This document shows, piece by piece, positions 7,269 through 13,484 of a stretch of DNA of 13,484 nucleotides. The stretch comes from an uncultured Bacteroides sp. (GTDB taxonomy: Bacteria > Bacteroidota > Bacteroidia > Bacteroidales > Bacteroidaceae), in NCBI GenBank assembly GCA_900556845.1, contig USQO01000057.1, positions 1-13,484 on the forward strand. The letters are read 5' to 3'. The position numbers and the translations under genes are program-made. The first letter of the stretch is position 1, and each line of letters opens with the position of its first letter. The notes beneath the pieces are model-generated. The model was not told where the DNA came from. It did not search any database and worked only from the letters and a program-made list of their open reading frames with translations.

Positions 7269-8468
7269 CTATTTATTGTTATTGTACCATATTGCTATTA
7301 CCTTCTTTCTTATAGCCAGCCAGTTGAAAACAGACACCCCAATAAAGATTATCAAGCCTACCAGAACAGCCGACCAGAGTCCTCCTCCGAGGCCTGAAGG
7401 AAGCAAGCTTTCCAACACTTGCAAGTAACTGCATCTGCAAACCCAAACCAGTACCACAGACAACAGTAGCACTAAAGCGTTCAATGCAATACTGAGCAAC
7501 TGATAAGGCAAAGCAACCTGAGACGGACTATAACCAATCAGCAACAGGTTTTCCAGTTTTACCGTATTTTTCTGTAGCAGCAGATACACGCTCAATATCA
7601 GGATATAGAATGAAAGCAGACTGATGAACAAGCCTACCAGCAGCACGATTCCCATAATCAGTTTCAAGAACCAGGCTGTTTTCCCGGTATCCAGTTTATT
7701 ATCTTCTGTTTCATAACCTTTTTTCTGAAAATACTGAGCTATCCGTTCATCTGCCGGATTATGCACTTCCAGAATAAGGCGTGAGGGATTGGCTGCTTTA
7801 CGCTCACCATATTTTTCATTGGCCCATTGCATGAATGCTTCGGGGACAAGTATCGTATTCAGGCGGTCGGAGAAACCTACGATCTGTCCTTTCAAGACAT
7901 CTTGACTCCCGTTTCCTGCAATACGAATATCCAGCCGTATCATACCCAGTACACCTTCCGACAACTGAGGTAAGTTCCTGCTACGTGCAAAGCCAAAGTT
8001 ATAGAGATTCAAGTAATTGCGCGGCAAGATAATAGGTACGGTAGCCGTTCCGGGAGTGAATGTCCACTTATCCGAAACAACGTCAACAAAAGCATCGGGA
8101 ACAGATTCGAAAAACATAGCCGTCGACATGTTCATGCCCTGAAAGCCCATACCTGCCACCACTTTGAAACGCGAAGCCTGAAAAGCTCCTACATCCTTCG
8201 TAAAAGGCTGTTTACGCAAATCATCTACATCAGCATCCGAAAAACCTTGTGCACCGCCTACCAGACTTCCCAAAGTGCTTACCTTTCGGGTAACGACAAT
8301 GTAGTCTTCCTGCATAAATGAGTCCTCACTGCTGAACACCGGTGCTATGTCCCTGTAAAACTGTACTCCCAGCAACACGATGGTCATACCAAACAGATTG
8401 GCAAAGAAAAAACCGACAAGCTGGGCATAGCTGATATGCTGCTTCAATAAATTCCAAATCAATTTCAT
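7269..8468 (-). CDS. FtsX-like ABC transporter permease
   Basis: 399 residues with MacB-like layout: helix 1 at about 16-36, a periplasmic domain at about 37-265, and three helices at about 267-298, 322-345 and 363-385. It lacks the strong MacB signature of the permease at 3796; the equivalent cytoplasmic stretch reads NTVKLENLLLIGYSPSQVAL (301-320), consistent with a divergent FtsX domain. The periplasmic part contains IILPRNYLNLYNFGFARSRN (146-165), resembling MacB_PCD-type domains. It overlaps the upstream ATPase gene by 4 nt (ATGA), indicating translational coupling, and the two should form one transporter. No adaptor or TolC partner is encoded in this run. The start is fixed by that overlap. 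Function is unknown; a lipid, lipoprotein or envelope role is a guess. Confidence 0.8.
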   Translation of the reverse strand: MKLIWNLLKQHISYAQLVGFFFANLFGMTIVLLGVQFYRDIAPVFSSEDSFMQEDYIVVTRKVSTLGSLVGGAQGFSDADVDDLRKQPFTKDVGAFQASRFKVVAGMGFQGMNMSTAMFFESVPDAFVDVVSDKWTFTPGTATVPIILPRNYLNLYNFGFARSRNLPQLSEGVLGMIRLDIRIAGNGSQDVLKGQIVGFSDRLNTILVPEAFMQWANEKYGERKAANPSRLILEVHNPADERIAQYFQKKGYETEDNKLDTGKTAWFLKLIMGIVLLVGLFISLLSFYILILSVYLLLQKNTVKLENLLLIGYSPSQVALPYQLLSIALNALVLLLSVVLVWVCRCSYLQVLESLLPSGLGGGLWSAVLVGLIIFIGVSVFNWLAIRKKVIAIWYNNNK

Positions 8469-9109
8469 AACTTTAATACCTTATGATATTCCATATTCAG
8501 ATGCCGCCCTATGGATGTCAGTACGACTCCGGCTCCGTTTTTACGCACTTCTTCCAATAATATTTGCGCCATAATCTCACCGTTCGCCTCATCCAAATGG
8601 CTTACCGGCTCATCCAAAAACAGAAAGTCGAACGGCTGGCACAACGCACGGATAAAAGCAACACGCTGCTGCTGGCCAAACGACATTTTCCCTACCGGGA
8701 CATTCCACTTGTCGGCGATGCCCAATGCTTCGAACCAGCGCTTTATTGCAGCCTTATCCTTATACCCCGTCAGTTTATTCTTCACCATAACATTTTCGGA
8801 AGCTGTAAGTTCCGAAAAAAGCCTAAGCTCCTGAAAAAGCATACTGATGTGCCTTCTGCGAATTTCAACCCAATCGGCCATCGTATGATTACGGATATTC
8901 ACTCCATCAAAGCAAATAATGCCTTGATAATCGTTCCGATAACCATATATATAACTGCACAAAGAAGACTTGCCTGTTCCTGATACAGCCTCAATCCGAT
9001 AGTAAACGCCTTTATCAAGCGTCAAATCCTGATGCCACACCTGTGAATCTATCTGATTTCTGTCCGCAAAAACGGCAGGCAATGTCTGCTGCAAATGAAT
9101 GCTATTCAT
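8465..9109 (-). CDS. Divergent ABC ATP-binding protein lacking the switch histidine
   Basis: 214 residues, a small stand-alone ABC ATPase of LolD-like size. Walker A reads AVSGTGKS (41-48), with Ala for the usual first Gly. The Q-loop is LFQELRLF (Gln93), the signature is MSFGQQQR (142-149, Phe for a Gly), and Walker B is FLFLDEP (162-168) with catalytic Glu167, followed by D-loop SHLD. Where a Thr-His-Asp switch is normally found, the sequence reads TSIGRH (198-203), so the His is absent or displaced. Nucleotide binding looks preserved; the hydrolysis cycle may be altered. The gene follows the lipoprotein gene by 15 nt and overlaps the permease gene. Open frame, full length, no sign of a pseudogene. 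Confidence 0.85.
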   Translation of the reverse strand: MNSIHLQQTLPAVFADRNQIDSQVWHQDLTLDKGVYYRIEAVSGTGKSSLCSYIYGYRNDYQGIICFDGVNIRNHTMADWVEIRRRHISMLFQELRLFSELTASENVMVKNKLTGYKDKAAIKRWFEALGIADKWNVPVGKMSFGQQQRVAFIRALCQPFDFLFLDEPVSHLDEANGEIMAQILLEEVRKNGAGVVLTSIGRHLNMEYHKVLKL

Positions 9110-9124
9110 ATTATCAATCCGTTA

Positions 9125-10657
9125 TTAGAAATTCTGTATACCCTCCAACACCTGTCTGAGCAAATTTTTCTTGGTTTCCTTAGAAGTGAGCACTACTTCG
9201 GTATGTTGCCAGTCGGACGACATAACCGTCAGCTTATCCAGCGTATTGAAGACAGTAGCCACCGTGCGTACCTCTGCTGTAGGAATGCCATACAAAAGGC
9301 TAGCCAAAGACGGGAAAGACATATACATAAAAAACTGCTTGCCTTTCACTGAGTCCGCCCACGGCAAACTATGCAAATTCTGTCCCAACGGACGGGCATC
9401 GATAGCTTCCTGTTTATTTGTCAAATAGAAACGGTTGTTCTTGACTCCCAGCCAGAGACGATTCATCCCCGCATAACGCATCATGCCGTATGCTCCACGA
9501 AACTCATAAGCGTCCGGCCCAACAGTAACCAACTGCATTTCTCCACCGGTAAGTGCCAGCAAAGGCTTTAAATCCTCAAAGGTCTGCAGGAAAGAGCTGT
9601 TCTTCACATCAGCATACATGATAAAACCGGCATTGTTCGCATCCAATGCCAGACAGATTTCACCATCTATCGCCTGGAAGATACGGTACAAATCGACGGG
9701 GAAAAGCGGACTCTCCAGTGTCTGACGGATAGTCGGATTCTCGCATAACAACTCGTATGCTTTCTCACCCTTCATATTTCCGCTCATCCAGCAAGCTACA
9801 GCCGGTGCAAAATAATCCAGATAAGTTCCCTTGAGCGGCTGAAAAGCCAGCTGCTGTTTCTTCATAAAAGCCAGAATCTCCTTGTTCTCCGTCGTATTCC
9901 GGACATTCATAACCAACTTTCCATTCTCGAAATTCACTTGAGCCTGCATCTTCATGTCTTCCAGATTCAACGTCGCAGGCAATCCCATCGAAAACATGGA
10001 TACGATTTCGTGAGGCACAATGCCCATATTTCCCGAGATAGCAATATCGGCCTTCTCAATCATCATGGTCTTGAAATCATCTGTACCGGCATAGCTTCCG
10101 GCTTCATCCTGCCCCAGCAAGACGGCTGCCATATAATTCAAATCTTCAGGCTGGCTTGCCTTGTCGCTATATAACGCCAGAAAGGCACCGTCTGAAAAAG
10201 CAAGCAACGCTTTTCCGGCCACTGTCCATTTAAACGCCTCAGCCTCGTGTATTTCACCACATACTCCCTGCTTGTGCAGTACCGACATCGTACGTTCCAC
10301 ATCTTTCTGCTTCTTTACACGTACCACGGCTCCTACATTGGCCGACTGACGGCCTACAAAAACATAAACAGGGTCTGTGAAAGACAAGCCGCTGGCACTC
10401 GGGTCTGCAAATACCTCTTCGAGCAACTGTACGCCTTCTTTGTCCAGCCCCTGCATCAGCGCATCATGCAACTTCTTTACAACGGCTGCTCCCTCGCCTT
10501 CCGACAAGCCACTCTTATCGGCCATCGCCTTCAAATCTACGGCCATAACCAATGACGCATCTTTAGGCAGAGCATACTGGTGTGCCACCTTTTCGGAACA
10601 AGCCGTTCCCAAAAAGATTACGACCAGTGAAACTAAAAGTATCTTGATATTTTTCAT
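9125..10657 (-). CDS. DUF4836-family lipoprotein
   Basis: 510 residues. A lipoprotein signal peptide is clear: MKNIK, a hydrophobic core, then LGTAC with lipidated Cys20. The mature start YALPKDASLVMAVDLKAMADKSGL strongly resembles the opening of Bacteroidales DUF4836 proteins, whose function is unknown. The rest is a mixed alpha/beta sequence with no enzymatic motif I recognise. Only one acidic residue follows the Cys (CSEK), so a surface-export signal is not obvious. I chose the ATG at 10657 over an in-frame ATG at 10672 because the longer form adds MHRLA before a normal signal peptide. It lies 22 nt after rsmE and 15 nt before the ATPase gene, so it may work with that transporter as substrate-binding part or as cargo; this is inferred from position. 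Confidence 0.8.
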   Translation of the reverse strand: MKNIKILLVSLVVIFLGTACSEKVAHQYALPKDASLVMAVDLKAMADKSGLSEGEGAAVVKKLHDALMQGLDKEGVQLLEEVFADPSASGLSFTDPVYVFVGRQSANVGAVVRVKKQKDVERTMSVLHKQGVCGEIHEAEAFKWTVAGKALLAFSDGAFLALYSDKASQPEDLNYMAAVLLGQDEAGSYAGTDDFKTMMIEKADIAISGNMGIVPHEIVSMFSMGLPATLNLEDMKMQAQVNFENGKLVMNVRNTTENKEILAFMKKQQLAFQPLKGTYLDYFAPAVACWMSGNMKGEKAYELLCENPTIRQTLESPLFPVDLYRIFQAIDGEICLALDANNAGFIMYADVKNSSFLQTFEDLKPLLALTGGEMQLVTVGPDAYEFRGAYGMMRYAGMNRLWLGVKNNRFYLTNKQEAIDARPLGQNLHSLPWADSVKGKQFFMYMSFPSLASLLYGIPTAEVRTVATVFNTLDKLTVMSSDWQHTEVVLTSKETKKNLLRQVLEGIQNF

Positions 10658-10679
10658 CGCGAGTCTATGCATTAAAGAA

Positions 10680-11381
10680 CTATCTTTGATTAAACAGATT
10701 CATGATATGAACGGAAACAAGCGCTGCCGTTTCTGTACGCAAACGCGATTTTCCCAGACTGATAGAACGGAATCCCAGCGATTCTGCCAGCTTGACTTCT
10801 TCAGGACTGAAATCACCTTCCGGCCCAATCAGCACCAGTGCATCTTCACCCGGAACAAGAATTTCCTTCAGCAGCGGTTTCTCGCCTTCGTTACAATGAG
10901 CTATAAACTTCTGTCCGGCGAAATCCTGCTTTACAAAACGGGCAAAATCCATCATTTCGTTCACTACCGGCTTTCTGGCCTTGAGCGACTGCTTCACTGC
11001 CGACACCACGATTTTTTCCACACGTTCCGTCTTGATAACCTTACGCTCCGAGTAGCGACAGTTCAGAAAACTCAGTTCGTCGAAACCAATCTCCGTAGCC
11101 TTCTCGGCCAGCCACTCAATACGGTCCATATTTTTAGTAGGTGCCATGGCCAAATGCAAATGTCCGTTCCATAAAGGCTCCTGCTCTATCGTTTCGGTCA
11201 CCTTCACCTGACAGCGCTTACCGCTGGCCGCACTGATTACCGCTTTATAAAAACAACCTTTCCCATCCGTAAGCATCACTTCGTCGCCCACTCCCAAACG
11301 GAGTACGCGCAGACAGTGTGCCGCTTCTTCTTCCGGCATCTCGCAGGTCACTGCAATATCCGGTGTATAAAATACATGCAT
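10680..11381 (-). CDS. rsmE: 16S rRNA (uracil1498-N3)-methyltransferase RsmE
   Basis: 233 residues, normal for RsmE. It methylates N3 of U1498 in helix 44 of 16S rRNA using S-adenosylmethionine. The N-terminal PUA-like domain (about 1-70) contains HCLRVLRLGVGDEVMLTDG (22-40). The SPOUT methyltransferase domain shows KNMDRIEWLAEKATEIG (83-99), the SAM-binding-loop motif LIGPEGDFS (184-192) and LGKSRLRTETAAL (209-221), which form the trefoil-knot active site. All hallmark residues are present. The gene lies 18 nt after the nuclease-domain gene. Housekeeping function; its company with a transporter is not obviously functional. Confidence 0.97.
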   Translation of the reverse strand: MHVFYTPDIAVTCEMPEEEAAHCLRVLRLGVGDEVMLTDGKGCFYKAVISAASGKRCQVKVTETIEQEPLWNGHLHLAMAPTKNMDRIEWLAEKATEIGFDELSFLNCRYSERKVIKTERVEKIVVSAVKQSLKARKPVVNEMMDFARFVKQDFAGQKFIAHCNEGEKPLLKEILVPGEDALVLIGPEGDFSPEEVKLAESLGFRSISLGKSRLRTETAALVSVHIMNLFNQR

Positions 11382-11399
11382 AATACTTTTTTCCGTTTT

Positions 11400-11990
11400 T
11401 TATTCATTTTCACCGTCCGCATCCGTCCGGCTCATTTCGTTTTCTCTTTTCAAAATCTCATCGCGCAGCTGTGCCGCACGCTCATAGTCTTCCTGCTTCA
11501 CCGCCTGTTCGAGCGCCTTCCGTAAAGAAGGCAAGTCCACAGCATTGACAGAAACCGTATACGATGAACCGTCACTGGATATATAGCGCAACTTTTCACG
11601 CTCCAGCACCTCCTCGAACACAAATATCGGGAAACCCTGTAAATGAGCCAAAATCAGTGCATCCGAGATACGTACATCCAGCTCGAAAGCAGACCCGTCT
11701 TGCCGGTACATTGACAAACGCGTATAAAAAATACCCGATTTAATTTCGTACACCAAAGCTCTGTCTACCGACAAACCTCCCTCCTGAATCATCGCCGTCA
11801 TCAGGTTATGGGTAAAAGGCCGCGGTGCCGGCACCTTCATACTGGCAGCCTTCAGTAATCCCGCAGCATGTGCGTCCATAATAACAGCCAACTGGCGTTT
11901 TCCCTGTTTCTCTCTCAGCAAAATAGCATACGAACTGGATGGGGAAAGCACCATTGATATCTCGGACAAAACAATCTCTACCTCTTTCAT
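11400..11990 (-). CDS. Bifunctional nuclease (DUF151) domain protein with UVR motif
   Basis: 196 residues. The N-terminal part (about 1-135) is a BFN/DUF151 domain: IMDAHAAGLL (37-46), RPFTHNL (57-63), VYEIKSGIFYTRL (80-92) and the conserved RISDALILA (107-115). A UVR motif follows (about 155-186, LRKALEQAVKQEDYERAAQLRDEILK), the helical hairpin that mediates UvrB-UvrC contact and is also found in other proteins. The two-domain layout is known from Bacteroidota homologues. Some plant and archaeal BFN proteins have reported DNase/RNase activity, but activity here is unproven. It may act in nucleic-acid metabolism or protein-protein contacts. It lies 28 nt after the nucleoside symporter gene. 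Confidence 0.9.
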   Translation of the reverse strand: MKEVEIVLSEISMVLSPSSSYAILLREKQGKRQLAVIMDAHAAGLLKAASMKVPAPRPFTHNLMTAMIQEGGLSVDRALVYEIKSGIFYTRLSMYRQDGSAFELDVRISDALILAHLQGFPIFVFEEVLEREKLRYISSDGSSYTVSVNAVDLPSLRKALEQAVKQEDYERAAQLRDEILKRENEMSRTDADGENE

Positions 11991-12018
11991 TATAAATCCT
12001 CCTTGAATAAATCAACAT

Positions 12019-13281
12019 TCAGCTTCTAACGTGCTTATATTTAAAAATAAAAGCAAACAGCACGGCCACTACTGCTGCATAAACGGCAAATACATCCCAG
12101 GCATGTGCCCATCCCTCAACCTGAGGTTCCGAACTGGAAAAGTCCACAAACATATTGACAACGGCCTGTGCTCCCAACGTTCCCACTGTAGCCCCGATAC
12201 CGTTGGTCATGATGATGAACAGTCCTTGCGCACTGGAACGGATGGAAATATCAGTCTCCTTATCTACAAACAGCGAACCAGATACATTAAAGAAATCGAA
12301 CGCCACTCCATACACCAGCATAGACAGAATAAACATCCATACACCGTCTCCCGGATTACCCAGACCAAACAAACCGAAACGGAACACCCAAGCCACCATG
12401 GCAATAAGCATCACTTTCTTAATACCAAACCGACTCAAGAAGAAAGGAATCAGCAAGATGCAACAAGTCTCACTAATCTGCGAAAGCGAAATCAACAGAT
12501 TGGCATGCTGCACTCCAAACGTATCTGCATACTCCGGAATACTTCCGAAACTGGAAATAAACGGATTGGCAAATCCATTGGTTATCTGCAAAGAAACACC
12601 GAGCAGCATGGAAAAGATAAAGAATACCGCCATTTTGCGCTGTTTGAACAGCAGGAAAGCACGCAGGCCAAAGGCATCGACAAACGATTTACGTTCGCCC
12701 GAAGATGCATGATTTACCGGACATCCCGGCAACGTATTGGCATACACAGCTAAAAGAATACCCCAAGCCGCACATGCAAAAAACTGCATATAGTTATGCT
12801 GGAAGCCCAACAAATCTACCAGCCACATGGAACATATAAACCCGATGGTACCGAAAATACGGATAGGCGGAAAGTTACGGATAGCATCCAGCCTGACCTT
12901 GTCCAGAGCCGTAAAGGCAACCGAATTGGAAAGTCCCAGTGTGGGCATATAAAAAGCTACACTGAATGAATATAAAGTAAACAAAGGACCAAATGCAATG
13001 TCATCACCGGCCGTCATTCCATAATAACCGGCTGCTGCCATAAACAGGGCGGCTACCAGATGGCTTAATCCCAAAAGACGCTGTGCCGGTACCCAGCGGT
13101 CGGCTATAATCCCCAAAATAGCCGGCATAAACAATGAAACGATTCCCTGCATGGCATAAAACAGGCCTATTTTTCCTCCCAGTCCGATGCGCGCCAAATA
13201 GGCTCCCATAGAAGTCAGATAAGCACCCCATACTGCAAACTGCAGGAAATTCATCACGATTAGTCGTAACTTCATATTCAT
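12019..13281 (-). CDS. nupG: NupG-type nucleoside:H+ symporter (MFS)
   Basis: 420 residues, twelve predicted transmembrane helices, inner membrane. It imports nucleosides with protons. Similarity to E. coli NupG is plain by eye: FLQFAVWGAYLTSMGAYL (12-29), MPAILGIIADRW (52-63), YMPTLGLSNSV (111-121), FPPIRIFGTIGFI (137-149), FFIFSMLLGVSLQITNGF (220-237), SQISETCCILLIPFFLSRFGIKKVM (267-291), VYGVAFDFFNVSGSLFV (323-339), SSAQGLFIIMTNG (349-361) and the terminal YKHVR. ATGs at 13281 and 13275 are both possible starts (MNMKLRL); I keep the first. It heads the - strand run and has a promoter-like element 43 nt upstream. Confidence 0.95.
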   Translation of the reverse strand: MNMKLRLIVMNFLQFAVWGAYLTSMGAYLARIGLGGKIGLFYAMQGIVSLFMPAILGIIADRWVPAQRLLGLSHLVAALFMAAAGYYGMTAGDDIAFGPLFTLYSFSVAFYMPTLGLSNSVAFTALDKVRLDAIRNFPPIRIFGTIGFICSMWLVDLLGFQHNYMQFFACAAWGILLAVYANTLPGCPVNHASSGERKSFVDAFGLRAFLLFKQRKMAVFFIFSMLLGVSLQITNGFANPFISSFGSIPEYADTFGVQHANLLISLSQISETCCILLIPFFLSRFGIKKVMLIAMVAWVFRFGLFGLGNPGDGVWMFILSMLVYGVAFDFFNVSGSLFVDKETDISIRSSAQGLFIIMTNGIGATVGTLGAQAVVNMFVDFSSSEPQVEGWAHAWDVFAVYAAVVAVLFAFIFKYKHVRS

Positions 13282-13450
13282 AAAAATAGCAATTTAATTT
13301 TAGATAACTCAGGTTGATTATAGCAAAGATACAGAAAACATTTATATGTATTCGCGAATTATGCTAAAAACATATTCACCGAATACCTATTTTTATAAAA
13401 ATCATCCCTTTTCCTGCCGGACTTGTTCGCATGCATACCTTATCCAGTGC
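13282..13450 (-). promoter_or_regulatory. Promoter and dyad region upstream of nupG
   Basis: On the - strand TATCTTTG (13331 down to 13324) fits the Bacteroidota -7 consensus, placing the transcription start about 13317. No TTTG occurs at the expected -33; that place is taken by a dyad, TATTC-GC-GAAT (13349-13359). A second dyad, TATTC-ACC-GAATA (13373-13385), lies about 24 bp further upstream. A 14-bp AT-rich palindrome sits at 13389-13402. The paired dyads look like binding sites for a regulator, possibly an activator. No gene is visible in this gap. Confidence 0.5.
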
Positions 13451-13484
13451 CTGTCTCTTATACACATCTCCGAGCCCACGAGAC
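13451..13484 (-). other. Nextera read-2 adapter (sequencing artefact)
   Basis: The last 34 bases are the reverse complement of the full Illumina Nextera i7-side transposon adapter. It starts with the inverted 19-bp Tn5 mosaic end at 13451-13469 (CTGTCTCTTATACACATCT) and ends in the i7-side tail. This is library sequence, so native DNA ends at about 13450. Confidence 0.97.

Noticed and set aside
7269..9109. The second ABC pair as another MacAB efflux pump.
   Set aside because: No adaptor or TolC-like gene is next to it, and the permease lacks the clear MacB signature, so an efflux call is not supported.
10681..10688. TATCTTTG on the + strand, a match to the -7 promoter consensus.
   Set aside because: It lies in the 3' end of rsmE, would drive only antisense RNA and has no gene downstream on that strand. 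Chance matches to a short motif are expected.
10377..11174. Open frame of 265 codons on the + strand.
   Set aside because: It lies antisense to rsmE and the DUF4836 gene, both of which are well supported. Its translation is rich in Cys, His and Ser with no domain features.
12031..12753. Open frame of 240 codons on the + strand, antisense to nupG.
   Set aside because: nupG is unmistakable on the other strand. This translation is hydrophilic, rich in His, Gln and Lys, and is a mirror of membrane-protein codons.
1..13484. Inverted Tn5 mosaic ends flanking the whole window, resembling a composite transposon.
   Set aside because: Both ends continue into Nextera adapter tails, and no transposase gene lies inside. 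They are library adapters.

Overview
The insert looks like chromosomal DNA from a Bacteroidales gut bacterium (Bacteroides or Phocaeicola type). The grounds are promoter elements of the Bacteroidota type (TAnnTTTG at about -7, once with a TTTG at about -33), no consistent Shine-Dalgarno sequences, a DUF4836 lipoprotein (a family I know from Bacteroidales), and AT-rich gaps around coding sequence of middling GC. Both ends are not biological: positions 1-28 and 13451-13484 are Illumina Nextera (Tn5 tagmentation) adapters. The real insert is therefore about 29-13450, and it appears to be a single tagmented molecule.

The insert holds two convergent gene runs that meet at a shared hairpin near 6828-6860. 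The left, + strand run (262-6827) encodes a TolC-type outer-membrane protein, a MacA-type periplasmic adaptor, a stand-alone MacB/LolD-type ATPase, a MacB/FtsX-type permease, a LytS-type histidine kinase and a LytTR response regulator. Together these form a complete MacAB-TolC-like envelope-spanning ABC exporter with its own two-component system. It has a well-matched promoter at 201-232. A 199-nt gap rich in inverted repeats lies between adaptor and ATPase, and there is a possible second promoter just ahead of the kinase.

The right, - strand run (read from 13281 down to 6852) encodes a NupG-family nucleoside:H+ symporter, a bifunctional-nuclease-domain protein with a C-terminal UVR motif, the 16S rRNA methyltransferase RsmE, a DUF4836 lipoprotein, a degenerate ABC ATPase, an FtsX-like permease and a YjbQ (UPF0047) protein. 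Gaps are 3-28 nt and the ATPase and permease genes overlap by 4 nt, so co-transcription is likely. A -7 element and two TATTC/GAATA dyads lie upstream of the symporter gene.

Most of the window is recognisable accessory and housekeeping content. I found no CRISPR array, prophage, insertion sequence, tRNA or rRNA. The least explained part is the module at 7269-10657: a lipoprotein, an ATPase lacking the canonical switch histidine and having altered Walker A and signature motifs, and a four-helix FtsX-like permease. I would look there first for an undescribed function, possibly lipoprotein or envelope handling, but that is inference.
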